Assembly (NCBI RefSeq): GCF_045038405.1
Contig: NZ_CP173660.1
Coordinates: forward strand, 1,178,001 to 1,242,000
DNA: 64,000 nucleotides
Source: Sellimonas caecigallum
GTDB lineage: Bacteria > Bacillota > Clostridia > Lachnospirales > Lachnospiraceae
Direction of reading: 5' to 3'
The position numbers were made by a program, and so were the translations under genes. Shown in pieces: positions 16,759-26,091 of this stretch (its first letter is position 1; the number at the start of each line of letters is the position of its first letter). A model generated the notes under the pieces. The model searched no databases, was not told the DNA's origin, and worked only from the letters and a program-made list of their open reading frames with translations.

Positions 16759-17742
16759 CTACAGTTTCAGATAATTTTCCAGAACCGCTCTCAGATCTGC
16801 TGTCATTCCATAGTCTGCCACTTTGAAGATCGCTGCGTTCGGATCTGTATTGACAGCCACAAAGAGTTTTGTATCCTTGATTCCTTCCGTGTGCTGGATC
16901 GCCCCGGATACTCCGAGAGAGATGCAGATCTTTGGACGGATCGTACATCCTGTCTGTCCGATCTGATGCTCGAACGGGATCGTCTCTGTGTCGACCATCG
17001 GCCTTGTGCCGCCGATAGCCGCGCCGATCTTGTCGGCAAATTCTTTTACGAGGGCAAAATTGTCGTCTTCCAGTACTCCTCTTCCTCCTACAACTACGAT
17101 CTCGGATGAGAGAATGCTATCCGTCGTATCTTCTGTTGGAAGTACCTCTACGACTTCGATCTGTGAATCCGGTACAGCGATATCATCCATATATACAACT
17201 TCCGCGCTGTTTTCGGATGACGCTTCAGGTGCAGTGTATACGCCCGGTCTTACTGTCATCATCTGCGGATAGTATCCTTCTCTTGTGATGATCGTCACAA
17301 AAACATTCTCTCCGAAAGATGGTTTATTCTGTTTGATGTAATAAGAGCCGTCTTCTCTTGTTCCCACAAGCAGTTCGGTACAGTCTGCCGTGAGTCCGCA
17401 GTTAAGCTTCATAGCTACTCTTGAGAAGATGGAGCGTCCTGTCGGGGTAGCCGGAATCAGCACGGATGACGGATCGATCTTGCGCAGCATCTCCGCGATG
17501 ACCTCGCTTGCCGCATCGTCCTGAAGCAGGATATCCCTGCTCGTCTTTACGACATAGATTTTTTCCACACCGAGTCCTTTTAACTCTTCCACTACAGTGT
17601 CACAGTCTTTGGCTGCTACGATTGCGCTGATCTCTTCTTTTGTCGTTTCCTGGATCAGACGTGCTGCGGAGACAAGTTCTGCGGATGCCGGCTCTAATTT
17701 CCCATTATAATTTTCTGCAAAAATACAAATTCCATTCGCCAT
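16759..17742 (-). CDS. etfA: Electron transfer flavoprotein, alpha subunit
   Basis: A 327-residue ETF alpha subunit. The C-terminal FAD domain shows VVGGRGV, RPMVDTE, HQIGQTG, ISLGVSGAIQH and AVNTDPNAAIF, the typical FAD contacts. It pairs with the beta subunit encoded immediately upstream; the two genes overlap as TAATG, so they are translationally coupled. The FAD-dependent oxidoreductase upstream of etfB is a plausible electron donor. No bcd-type dehydrogenase is in the window, so this pair probably serves a dedicated pathway rather than butyrate formation. Confidence 0.94.
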   Translation of the reverse strand: MANGICIFAENYNGKLEPASAELVSAARLIQETTKEEISAIVAAKDCDTVVEELKGLGVEKIYVVKTSRDILLQDDAASEVIAEMLRKIDPSSVLIPATPTGRSIFSRVAMKLNCGLTADCTELLVGTREDGSYYIKQNKPSFGENVFVTIITREGYYPQMMTVRPGVYTAPEASSENSAEVVYMDDIAVPDSQIEVVEVLPTEDTTDSILSSEIVVVGGRGVLEDDNFALVKEFADKIGAAIGGTRPMVDTETIPFEHQIGQTGCTIRPKICISLGVSGAIQHTEGIKDTKLFVAVNTDPNAAIFKVADYGMTADLRAVLENYLKL

Positions 17743-18536
17743 TATAATTTTCCTTTCTCCTCATCAATCATATTCTTCAGCTTCACAGCCAGTTCTTCCG
17801 GTGTTCCTTCCAGCATTTCTGCCATCCTTCCTCCTGTCGGCTCGAAGGAGTCGATGACTGCTGTCGGGGATCCCGGGATACCTACCTGATCGGCCGGCAG
17901 CTTCAGGTCCGCATTCGTGTATGTTGCAAGCGGTTTATTTTTTGCCGCTCTCGTGCTTCGAAGCGTCGCCAGACGCGGCACGTTGGATCCGAAGTTCACA
18001 GAAAGAACTGCCGGAAGAGCACAGCGCACATGGAACCGTTCTCCATATACTTTCTTTACTGCGTCGATTTTGTCTGGAACTGCCTCGTCATACTGAATGC
18101 TCTGGATTTCCGCAACATGCGGGATTCCCAGGCATTCTGCAACCATCGCGCCTACCTGTCCGGTGGCGCCGTCTGCTGACAGCGCACCGCTTAAGATCAG
18201 GTCAAATTTTCCATATTTTTTGATGGCTTCTGCCAGTACCTTTGCTGTCGCAATGGTATCTCCGCCGGCAACTGCGCGGTCTGTGATCAGGCAGCTTTCG
18301 TCGCAGCCATGTGCCATCGCCTCTCTCAGTGCTTTTTCGGCATCCGGCGGTCCCATCGTAAATACGACTACTTTTCCGCCGGTCTGTTCTTTCAGCACCA
18401 TTGCTTCTTCTATCGCATTTAAGTCTGCCGGATTGATCATGCCCTCTGCGCTGGCGCGGATCAGAGCATGTGTCTCCGGATCTACTGAAACATTATTTGA
18501 AACAGGTACCTGTTTGATAAGAACCGCTATATCCAT
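17742..18536 (-). CDS. etfB: Electron transfer flavoprotein, beta subunit
   Basis: A 264-residue ETF beta subunit with the family pattern: IAVLIKQVP at the N-terminus, INPADLNAIEEA (about 36-47), and the signature region VRCALPAVLSVNFGSNVPR followed by RSTRAAKNKPL. The ATG follows AGGAGGAAAAA closely. It lies 28 nt downstream of the FAD oxidoreductase gene and overlaps etfA by one base. Beta subunits bind AMP, or FAD in bifurcating ETFs; whether this one bifurcates cannot be told by eye. Confidence 0.94.
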   Translation of the reverse strand: MDIAVLIKQVPVSNNVSVDPETHALIRASAEGMINPADLNAIEEAMVLKEQTGGKVVVFTMGPPDAEKALREAMAHGCDESCLITDRAVAGGDTIATAKVLAEAIKKYGKFDLILSGALSADGATGQVGAMVAECLGIPHVAEIQSIQYDEAVPDKIDAVKKVYGERFHVRCALPAVLSVNFGSNVPRLATLRSTRAAKNKPLATYTNADLKLPADQVGIPGSPTAVIDSFEPTGGRMAEMLEGTPEELAVKLKNMIDEEKGKL

Positions 18537-18564
18537 TTTTTCCTCCTGAAATCTTGATTACGAA

Positions 18565-19725
18565 TTAGCCAAGCAGACGTTTGAATGCCCAGTCTTCCAG
18601 TAATGGCGTGGATTCTCCGCGCATGATCAGTTTTGCAAGGTCTCTGCTTGCTGCCGGCGCTTCGATGACACCATTTCCGCCGTAACCTGTAGCGAGGATG
18701 TATCCTTCTACCGGAGTTTCTCCAAGGATCGGAAGGAAGTCTTTTGGTTCTGCGCGGTAGGAAAGCCAGGATGAAACAAGACCGCTGTCCACGATGCCAG
18801 GTACTTTTACTTCCAGCTGATCAAGCAGGAAGTCGATGAAGTAATCGTCTGTTCCGCCTGTTGCCGGAAGTTTGTCCGGATCCCACTGTCCTGCATGCAT
18901 CGGGTTATTCAGATCCATGGACAGGTGTGATTTACAGATAAAGATGTTGTCTCCTGCTCTCAGTCCGTAGAATTCCGGGTATTTGAGTACCGGGAATGTG
19001 TAGTTGAGTTTCTTTCCCGGAGGGCAGAGGAAGAATGCTTCGGCTTTTGTATGCCAGATCGGTACATCCACTCCTACCATTTCTCCTGTGAACTTGCTCC
19101 AAGGTCCTGTACAGTCTACTACATAGTCGAATTCGTACTCTTCACCTTCGCTTGTCTTAAGTCCTGTCACTTTGTTATCTTTTACAACAACTTCTGTCAC
19201 TTTGACGCCTGTCTTGATGACTCCGCCGTTTTTCTGCATTTTCTTTGCATATGTATTTGAGATCATCGTTCCGTCAAAGTATCCGTCGTCTGCTGTGTAT
19301 CCTGCTCCAAGGATGTTGTCTGTGGAGATATCCGGAAGGATCTCTTTGATGCGGTCTTTATCTGTGATATATTCTCCTGAGTATCCTGCTGCCTTTGCAA
19401 GAGCGATACCTGTCTTGATCGTCGCTTCTACCTGTTCGTTTGTTGCGACAACAAGGGTACCTGTCTTGTCAAATCCTGCAGAACCTTTTTCTTCTGCTTC
19501 CATTTTCAGGTAAGATTCAAATCCGTATAATCTGACATCCCAGTATCTGTTCTTTAATGAGTCGTCGAACAGACATACTGTTCCGGCTGATTTTGCTGTG
19601 GATGCTCCGCCGATCGTATCTTTTTCAAACACGATCACTTCTGCATTGTCATAAAGGCTTAAATGATAGCCTAAACATGTTCCGGAAATACCTCCGCCGA
19701 TAATACCAATTTTCTTCTTTTCCAT
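18565..19725 (-). CDS. FAD-dependent oxidoreductase of the DAO family
   Basis: A 386-residue flavoprotein with the dinucleotide-binding motif IGGGISGTCLGYHLS at residues 8-22, a DAO-type middle (VVDCTGPWSK) and a C-terminal LATGYGGNGV FAD contact. Relatives oxidise secondary amines such as glycine, sarcosine or dimethylglycine, or 2-hydroxy acids. It directly precedes etfB and etfA, suggesting that it passes electrons to the ETF rather than to oxygen, as expected for an anaerobe. The M20 hydrolase upstream (19759) may generate its substrate, for instance an amino acid released from a carbamoyl derivative; that is speculation. Confidence 0.85.
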   Translation of the reverse strand: MEKKKIGIIGGGISGTCLGYHLSLYDNAEVIVFEKDTIGGASTAKSAGTVCLFDDSLKNRYWDVRLYGFESYLKMEAEEKGSAGFDKTGTLVVATNEQVEATIKTGIALAKAAGYSGEYITDKDRIKEILPDISTDNILGAGYTADDGYFDGTMISNTYAKKMQKNGGVIKTGVKVTEVVVKDNKVTGLKTSEGEEYEFDYVVDCTGPWSKFTGEMVGVDVPIWHTKAEAFFLCPPGKKLNYTFPVLKYPEFYGLRAGDNIFICKSHLSMDLNNPMHAGQWDPDKLPATGGTDDYFIDFLLDQLEVKVPGIVDSGLVSSWLSYRAEPKDFLPILGETPVEGYILATGYGGNGVIEAPAASRDLAKLIMRGESTPLLEDWAFKRLLG

Positions 19726-19758
19726 ATGAGTGTCTCCTTTTCTTTTATATTTTTTTAT

Positions 19759-21009
19759 TTATTTGTGCTCGATTTCCATGTTGTCCAGCAAGAGCACTGT
19801 CTCAAGCAGGACGTCGCATCCGCGCCGGATATCTTCTTCTTTCGTAAATTCATATCTGGAATGGCTGATACCCTCTTCGCTTGGGACAAAGATCATGCCT
19901 GTCGGAAATACTCTCGTCATCAGCAGGGAATCATGGAATGCCCCGCTTGGCAAGACAGTGTAGTCCACATCCAGCTTCTTTACTGCTTTTTCGATGGCGC
20001 TTTTTACTTCTTCCGCCATCGGAGCCGGTTCATGGTAAGAAATATGTTCCCAGCTCAGTGTTTCCTGTGCCTCGTCGCACAGCTTTTTGACGTATGTGTA
20101 AAGTTCCTCTTCTATTTTCTTCATCACATCGGCGCTCTGATCCCGGATCTCCAGATGGAAGGTACAGCTGCCAGGGATGACATTGACGGAATTTGGTGCG
20201 ACTTTGATCGTTCCTACAGTGGCTACTGTGTACTGCCCTCCGAGCCGCTTTACGACATTTGGCACTTCAGAAATAAATCTGGCCGCTGTCACAAGGGCGT
20301 CTTTCCGGTCTTCCATCATTGTGCTTCCTGCATGGTTTGCCTGTCCTTGGATCTGCACTTCGTAGCGGCTTACACCGGCTATGGATGACACGATCCCAAC
20401 CGGTATCCGGTTTTTGTAAAGTGTTCCTCCCTGCTCCACGTGGAGTTCGATAAAACAGTGGACAGATGCCGGATCGATCTTGGCTTTCGCCACATTTTCT
20501 ACCGTGATTCCATAATTTTTGAATACTTCTTTTCTCGTTTGTCCATACATATCCAGGTCATTTTCTGAGATCCCCAGATCTTCCCCGCAGATCGCACCGC
20601 TTCCCAGAAGTCCGCTTCCAAAACGGAAACCTTCCTCATCAGTAAATACGATGACTTCCAGCGGATGTCTAAGCCTCTTCCCTGCTTTGACAAGGGCTTC
20701 GCAGACTCCAAGTCCTGCCATACAGCCTACCACACCATCGTATTTTCCTCCGTCCGGCACTGTGTCAAGATGGGATCCCATCATGATAGCCGGAAGATCA
20801 GGTTCTTCCCCCTCCAGACGTGCGATCAGGTTTCCCGCCTCGTCCATCCGTACCGGGATACCGAGTTCTCTGAAGTAACCCTGGAATATTTCACGGGCTT
20901 TTACGTCTTCGTCGGAATACGCCATCCTTGTGTGGGTACCGTCTTCCTGCGCACCGCAGGCGTACAGCTCTTCCAGACGTTCCGTTACTTTCTTTGCATC
21001 GACTTCCAC
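19759..21009 (-). CDS. M20-family amidohydrolase (carbamoyl-amino acid hydrolase type)
   Basis: This 416-residue protein is of the allantoate amidohydrolase / N-carbamoyl-L-amino acid hydrolase group. Metal ligands are visible: SHLDTVP, KYDGVVG, the TDEEG pair, ELHVEQG and the final SHSRYEFT; the dimerisation segment QANHAGST is also present. It starts with GTG behind GAGGAGGGATAAG. The closely similar gene at 22925 is the better allantoate amidohydrolase candidate, so this paralogue may hydrolyse another ureido compound. It lies upstream of the FAD oxidoreductase and ETF genes and probably shares their operon. Confidence 0.88.
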   Translation of the reverse strand: MEVDAKKVTERLEELYACGAQEDGTHTRMAYSDEDVKAREIFQGYFRELGIPVRMDEAGNLIARLEGEEPDLPAIMMGSHLDTVPDGGKYDGVVGCMAGLGVCEALVKAGKRLRHPLEVIVFTDEEGFRFGSGLLGSGAICGEDLGISENDLDMYGQTRKEVFKNYGITVENVAKAKIDPASVHCFIELHVEQGGTLYKNRIPVGIVSSIAGVSRYEVQIQGQANHAGSTMMEDRKDALVTAARFISEVPNVVKRLGGQYTVATVGTIKVAPNSVNVIPGSCTFHLEIRDQSADVMKKIEEELYTYVKKLCDEAQETLSWEHISYHEPAPMAEEVKSAIEKAVKKLDVDYTVLPSGAFHDSLLMTRVFPTGMIFVPSEEGISHSRYEFTKEEDIRRGCDVLLETVLLLDNMEIEHK

Positions 21010-21100
21010 CTTATCCCTCCTCGCTTCGTTGTCATTTCATATTTCATAGTATAGATAATTTTTTAACAGCTTACATCGGTGCATCCAGATAAAAATAATT

Positions 21101-21131
21101 CGGCAGTTTATCCAAATTAGATAAACTGCCG
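21101..21131 (-). terminator. Terminator after the PucR-type regulator
   Basis: A perfect 12-bp stem CGGCAGTTTATC / GATAAACTGCCG with a 7-nt loop, followed on the minus strand by an AT-rich tract with a U run. It separates the regulator gene from the downstream hydrolase/ETF genes. Confidence 0.75.
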
Positions 21132-21157
21132 TCCTGTTGCTTTGTTTATTTTTCCCT

Positions 21158-22822
21158 CTATTTTTTATTATAATCCTCGATCATTTTATAGACTACAAGA
21201 CCGATACGGACCGCCAGCATCTCGTTTGCATTGTTGAAGTCCATTCCTGTGATCTTGGCAATCTTTTCGATCCGGTATGCCGCCGTCTTATAGTGAACAT
21301 ACAGATCCTGTGCTGTCTTGGAAAGATTCTGGTTGTAGTTGAGATACGTCTTTAACGTGGCCACAAGATCTTCCTGCTGTGGTTTTTTGTAATTGTAAAG
21401 TTTCTGCAGCGATTCCGGCACGTACTCGAGGAGGAGCGCCGGATCGTTCAGCTGACACAAAAGTTTGAAGATCCCAAGATCAGAAAACATCATCAGATAT
21501 GATGTTCCTTCCTCAGAAATATCTCCCGCGATATCAATAAATGAGAACGCATCGTCCGCCTCCTTATAGGATTCCTGCAGATGAATGATTCCTTCTACCA
21601 TCTTTCCCACGCCGGCCTTTACTTTCAGTTTTTTATTCTGCCGCGTGACTGCGTCCTGTATCAGATTTCGGATTTCTTTTAATTCCTTCCTGCATTCTAC
21701 CTGCGTCTGATCCGGATCAGCCGTCATGATAACGACGAGCTTCTCCATATCCCTGTGGATCTTGGCCCCTGTCATGTGCTGCTTTACCGCCTCTTCCAGG
21801 TAGTTTAAATGATACAGTTTTTCATTTATATTTTTCTGCTTTCTTCCCTCATTTGCCACACCGAACACGATGATCCTGTAAAAACCGTCCGGATCCATGC
21901 CAAGCAGAGCCGTACTTTTTTTCAGCTCCCCGGAAGATGTTACCTTTCCGTTCAAAAGATTATTGAGGATGTCATTCTGATATTTCTTTTCCAGCTCCGA
22001 CACCGCAAACTTTCTTGAGAATTCGTACTGGAGAGCTACGATCGCATTTTCCACGGCAATGCAGTCCATCATATTAAAAATGGAATCTCTCTCTGTGATG
22101 ACAAGATACATCTGTACTCCGACATTGAGCCGGATCTGCACGATATACTGGACGTTCTCTCCTTCCTGTCTCATATACCGGTAGTTCGTGATCGTGCCAG
22201 GATCATATTCCTTGGCATCTTCCGACAACTGGAAATCAATTATCTGATCGTTTGCCGCAGCGTAACATGTCATGTTCTGGTTGTAAAGAGCCACCGGATT
22301 ACGGATCAGTTTATTCAGCATATCCAGAATATCCCCTACCGGATTTTTTTTGTGGCCCTGTGACAGGGACAATGCTGTAAAATTATCATGCGTTGTCTTG
22401 AAATATTTGAGTTTCGTGACTTCCTCATTGAAAATATTCTCCATGACAAAACACATGATCTTTTGGAAAGAAATCTCAAAAGGCACTTCCACAAGCGGGA
22501 TATCATATCGGTCCGCAAACTCCTGCAAAAGCCCTATCTTCTTTTCCGCTTCCTCTACCTTACGTCCTCGTTTGATGATCAGTCCGCTGATCTGCTTTTT
22601 CTGGATTTCCTCGATATACTCGGCAAACTCGGCGGTGCTGCAGTATTTGAATGCATAAAGCCCTGTCAAAAGCAGTTCTCCGCCGTTGATAAATTTCACG
22701 ATATCAGGTGCTTCAATAATGGTCACACCTTTGATTTCTTTTTGTATCCCTTTTTTCCCGCACAACAGCTTCATCTTTGCCAGATTTTCTGTGCGCAGCA
22801 ATTCTGCAACTGTAAACCCCAT
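21158..22822 (-). CDS. pucR: PucR-family transcriptional regulator
   Basis: A 554-residue regulator: an N-terminal PucR domain (MGFTVAELLRTENL... with IEAPDIVKFINGGELLLTGLYAF), a middle region, and a C-terminal helix-turn-helix (PucR C-terminal / CdaR-like) with LVATLKTYLNYNQNLSKTAQ and LYVHYKTAAYRIEKI. ATG at 22822 is chosen because GAAGGTGAAA precedes it; an upstream ATG at 22879 lacks one. PucR activates purine and allantoin catabolism in Bacillus in response to ureides. Here it sits inside the ureide island between two M20 hydrolases, flanked by terminators on both sides, so it is probably the local regulator. Confidence 0.88.
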   Translation of the reverse strand: MGFTVAELLRTENLAKMKLLCGKKGIQKEIKGVTIIEAPDIVKFINGGELLLTGLYAFKYCSTAEFAEYIEEIQKKQISGLIIKRGRKVEEAEKKIGLLQEFADRYDIPLVEVPFEISFQKIMCFVMENIFNEEVTKLKYFKTTHDNFTALSLSQGHKKNPVGDILDMLNKLIRNPVALYNQNMTCYAAANDQIIDFQLSEDAKEYDPGTITNYRYMRQEGENVQYIVQIRLNVGVQMYLVITERDSIFNMMDCIAVENAIVALQYEFSRKFAVSELEKKYQNDILNNLLNGKVTSSGELKKSTALLGMDPDGFYRIIVFGVANEGRKQKNINEKLYHLNYLEEAVKQHMTGAKIHRDMEKLVVIMTADPDQTQVECRKELKEIRNLIQDAVTRQNKKLKVKAGVGKMVEGIIHLQESYKEADDAFSFIDIAGDISEEGTSYLMMFSDLGIFKLLCQLNDPALLLEYVPESLQKLYNYKKPQQEDLVATLKTYLNYNQNLSKTAQDLYVHYKTAAYRIEKIAKITGMDFNNANEMLAVRIGLVVYKMIEDYNKK

Positions 22823-22884
22823 ATTTTCACCTTCATCGCTATATTTTCCGCATATAAACAGTATAACACACGATTGCAAAAAAA

Positions 22885-22908
22885 CGCCACAGGATTTTTC
22901 CTGCGGCG
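22885..22908 (-). terminator. Terminator after allC
   Basis: Stem CGCC-CAGGA / TCCTG-GGCG with one internal mismatch and a 4-nt loop. Seven U follow on the minus strand. It ends the transcript that comes through allC just before the pucR promoter region. Confidence 0.8.
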
Positions 22909-22924
22909 CTTTTCGAACCGTTTA

Positions 22925-24169
22925 TTAACAGGATGTAATGAGCTTTTCCGCAAGTTCTGCCATGATGACAGATGCCTTTGCAAAATCGCTGTATTTTGTG
23001 AACTCTACCGGACAATGGCTTCTTCCGTCTTTGCTCGGAACAAACAGCATCGCTGTCGGGATGACCTGTCCGATCTCAAGGGAGTCGTGTCCGGCTCCGC
23101 TTGGAAGATACTTATAGCTGTATCCGTGTTCTTTACAGCTTTCTTCCATTTCCCGGAGCATATCCATGGACAGGTTGACCGGCGTGATGGTCAGCTTATT
23201 CTGGATGTCGTAGCTTCCGCCCATGGCTTTCACTTCTCTGTCGAGAGCTGCGCGGATGCGGTTTGCGATATCGTTGATGTTGTCATTGTTCTTAGAACGG
23301 ATATCTACCGTAAATTCACATTTTTCTGCAACGATATTCATTCCGCCTGGGATCGTGTTGATATATCCGACTGTGGAAACGCTTCCGTCCGCTTTTTCTC
23401 TCGCCCAGTCTGCGATCTTGGAAATGACTTTTGTAGCTGCATCTACTGCATCCATTCTCATATCCATCGGTGTCGTACCTGCATGGTCGGATCTTCCGTT
23501 TACCGTGATCATATATCTCTGGATACCGACGATGCAGTCCACAAGTCCGATTTCAATATTTTCTGCGTCCAGGACTGGTCCCTGTTCAATATGTGCTTCC
23601 AGGAAATATCCGATGGATCCGTCCGGCCATTTTGCATCCTGCACTTTTTCCGGATCCAGATTGTACTCTTTCATGGCCTCATAGATGGATACACCGTTTT
23701 TATCTGTGAATTTTTTGCAGTATTCCGGATCCCTGTTTCCAAGCATTGCCCCGGATCCAAAATATCCTGTTCCGAATCTCATTCCTTCTTCGTCGCAGAA
23801 ACCTACAACTACAAAGTTACGTTTCGGAACGATTCCTTTTTCTTTCAGAAGTCTTGCCACCTCGATGGCGCATACGACTCCGGCGATCCCGTCATAGTTT
23901 CCGCCGTTTACTACGGAATCATAGTGGGATCCCATCATGACGCACGGGAGATCCGGATTTTCGCCTTTCATTGTCCCGAAGACGTTTCCCGCTGCATCCT
24001 CATGTACTTCCAATCCCGCCTCTTCCATTGTCTTTCTCAGGAAATCGACGGCTTCTCTTGCTTCCTTTGTAAACGGAAGTCTTGTACATCCTTCTCCCGG
24101 AGTTGCTGTGAACTGTTTCAAATGTTCCAGATCCTGCGCAATTCTGCCTGTTACTTCTTCAATACCCAT
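22925..24169 (-). CDS. allC: Allantoate amidohydrolase
   Basis: A 414-residue M20 enzyme, about the length of E. coli AllC (411). Metal ligands: H in GSHYDSV, D in NYDGIAG, E-E in CDEEGMRF, H in EAHIEQG, H in RSHCPVEFT; a SDHAGTTPM dimer segment is also seen. AllC hydrolyses allantoate to (S)-ureidoglycine, ammonia and CO2. The start follows GAGGACAAAAA. It lies downstream of the permease and carbamate kinase in the same direction and fits between allantoinase and AllE in the pathway. A second, more divergent paralogue is at 19759. Confidence 0.87.
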   Translation of the reverse strand: MGIEEVTGRIAQDLEHLKQFTATPGEGCTRLPFTKEAREAVDFLRKTMEEAGLEVHEDAAGNVFGTMKGENPDLPCVMMGSHYDSVVNGGNYDGIAGVVCAIEVARLLKEKGIVPKRNFVVVGFCDEEGMRFGTGYFGSGAMLGNRDPEYCKKFTDKNGVSIYEAMKEYNLDPEKVQDAKWPDGSIGYFLEAHIEQGPVLDAENIEIGLVDCIVGIQRYMITVNGRSDHAGTTPMDMRMDAVDAATKVISKIADWAREKADGSVSTVGYINTIPGGMNIVAEKCEFTVDIRSKNNDNINDIANRIRAALDREVKAMGGSYDIQNKLTITPVNLSMDMLREMEESCKEHGYSYKYLPSGAGHDSLEIGQVIPTAMLFVPSKDGRSHCPVEFTKYSDFAKASVIMAELAEKLITSC

Positions 24170-24211
24170 TTTTTGTCCTCACTTTCCTTTTTATTGTGTA
24201 TATGAATATTT

Positions 24212-24439
24212 TTATTTCTTTTTCAATCGGTCGTAAAGATGCACCTTGACCGGAGAATACAGCATCGCTGCTCCGATCATGATAAACCCTGCCGTACACA
24301 ACCCGTCATTTCCTCCGGAAAGCCCTGCCATGATCACGGCAAATGCTGCCATGATCACAAGAAATGCGATGGTAAGCCCTCCTGCCCGGGTCTGAAAAAA
24401 ACTCTTTTCTTCCACTGAAACTCCCTCTCTCTCTGTCAT
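24212..24439 (-). CDS. Small two-helix membrane protein coupled to the LctP permease
   Basis: A 75-residue protein with two hydrophobic helices (about 20-42 and 46-63) and a basic C-terminus ending in Lys residues. Its ATG overlaps the permease stop (TAATG) and has no ribosome binding site of its own, so translation depends on the permease. I do not recognise the family. The tight coupling suggests a small accessory subunit of the transporter. Confidence 0.75.
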   Translation of the reverse strand: MTEREGVSVEEKSFFQTRAGGLTIAFLVIMAAFAVIMAGLSGGNDGLCTAGFIMIGAAMLYSPVKVHLYDRLKKK

Positions 24440-26049
24440 TATAGGCTGACTGCCGCAAACGCCAGCACTCCAATAGCGATAGCAACCGGCACTGTGATCA
24501 CAATGATCTTCTTGAGTACCTTTCCTTCGTTTCCGAGAATGTCTGCCGTCGTCGTTCCGAGGATGATATTACTCGGGCTGACTGCACTTCCTATGGATCC
24601 TCCGGAAGACTGTGCTCCCAGTATCACAGAAGGATCTACCTCCAGCAGACCTGCCGTCGTCGTCTGGAATCCTCCAAAGAGGATGTTGGAACTCATATTG
24701 CTTCCGGTCATAAAAGATCCGAGAAGTCCCACGAACGGGGAAAGTACCACGTAGACTTTTCCAAGTACATTGGCGATCCCATTTGCCAGCACTACCGTCT
24801 GTCCGGTTCCCGCCATAACTTTTGACATGATGACAAGTCCGATCACGGCGATACCCGACGGCATCGTCATAGATACCGAGCGGACAAATACACCCTTTAC
24901 TCCGCCATTTTTGATCCAGCCTTTCTTTTTGTAATAGACAAGTCCGATAAGAGAAGACAGCAAAAGGAACATGCTGGCGTGCGTAAACGGCGACAGAGGC
25001 GAGAAGCATTCTGTGGCCTCATTGACATATCCGTATCCTGTCTGCGTCTCCGGAAAGGCAAGTCCGATCTGGAACTGGGACAAAAATGTATTGACCGGTT
25101 TTACGACCAGAACAATAAGCGTAATGGCCGACAAAAGAAAATACGGTACAAATGCATGGATGAGGGTCATTCCCTCCGGCTTATCATCTGCGCTCTGCCC
25201 GGCAAATGTCCGATCCATGATCTGGCTCTCTTCCACGCACCAGTCTTTTTTATAAGGTTTCATCTGACCAAGAAGAAGGACTGCCACAAGTGAAATACAT
25301 GCCGGAACAAAACATGCGATCGTCGTGTTGACCTGAGTTAGGAGAAGTTCTCCCCCTCCCTGGATCAAAGAGATAAACATAACCGGCAGAATTCCTTTTT
25401 TGATGGCTTTCCCTTTGCCGTAAAACCAGCAGATGACCATCCCGTCTATGATATTCCAGAACCAGATAAAGGCAGCTGTGCAAAAGGCGGTAGCCAGGTA
25501 TTCCTTGCTTCCTGCCGTGAGTCCTGCGCTCATAGCCAGGGCGTCCCACGCTGCACCAAGCGTCCCGAACGTATTTCCCCAGGACTGCCCGAGAAGCGGG
25601 ATGATAACCGCCCACATCGGTTTGACTCCGATACCGATCAGAAGCGGCGCTCCTACCGCCACCGGCACTCCAAACCCTGTAATACCCTGAAGAAAGCTTT
25701 CGAATATCCATCCCATGGTCAGTACAAGCAGAAGTTCGTTTGGAAGCAGTTTCCTCATGCCATCCCGGATAACGGAAAATGCTTTCGCTTCGCTTCCCAC
25801 CTGATACATCAGGACCGCTGTCCAAACGATCAGAAGGATCGTAAGGGCATTCCATATGCCTTTTGCCCCCTCCGATACGATCAGGCGGATATCTGCCTTG
25901 TAAAATACAAGTCCTGTTATCACTGTGATGACAAGTCCCACCGGAGCTGCTTCTGTAGCTCCCCACTGGAATTTGATCATCAGTACGAGCAGTACGATAA
26001 TGGGCAGACATGCCAGTCCCCACATGAAAAAATTAATTGGTATGTTCAT
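24439..26049 (-). CDS. LctP-family permease
   Basis: A 536-residue polytopic protein of the L-lactate permease (LctP) family, with about 12-14 helices and the conserved stretches QGITGFGVPVAVGAPL, GQSWGNTFG and SSGGSIGSAVSPSNI. LctP carriers move lactate and glycolate with protons. It lies between carbamate kinase and allC in the ureide island, without lactate genes nearby. Because oxamate is the end product of this pathway and a close structural analogue of pyruvate and lactate, it may export oxamate; uptake of glycolate-like acids is the alternative. Confidence 0.88.
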   Translation of the reverse strand: MNIPINFFMWGLACLPIIVLLVLMIKFQWGATEAAPVGLVITVITGLVFYKADIRLIVSEGAKGIWNALTILLIVWTAVLMYQVGSEAKAFSVIRDGMRKLLPNELLLVLTMGWIFESFLQGITGFGVPVAVGAPLLIGIGVKPMWAVIIPLLGQSWGNTFGTLGAAWDALAMSAGLTAGSKEYLATAFCTAAFIWFWNIIDGMVICWFYGKGKAIKKGILPVMFISLIQGGGELLLTQVNTTIACFVPACISLVAVLLLGQMKPYKKDWCVEESQIMDRTFAGQSADDKPEGMTLIHAFVPYFLLSAITLIVLVVKPVNTFLSQFQIGLAFPETQTGYGYVNEATECFSPLSPFTHASMFLLLSSLIGLVYYKKKGWIKNGGVKGVFVRSVSMTMPSGIAVIGLVIMSKVMAGTGQTVVLANGIANVLGKVYVVLSPFVGLLGSFMTGSNMSSNILFGGFQTTTAGLLEVDPSVILGAQSSGGSIGSAVSPSNIILGTTTADILGNEGKVLKKIIVITVPVAIAIGVLAFAAVSL

Positions 26050-26091
26050 ATTCTCTCTCCTAAGTCGTATTGACAGGACGCTGCCGGATTT

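Noticed and set aside
22388..24205. A 605-codon open frame on the plus strand
   Set aside because: It is antisense to pucR and allC, which both show full family motifs; the plus-strand product is Cys/His/Phe-rich without any recognisable domain.
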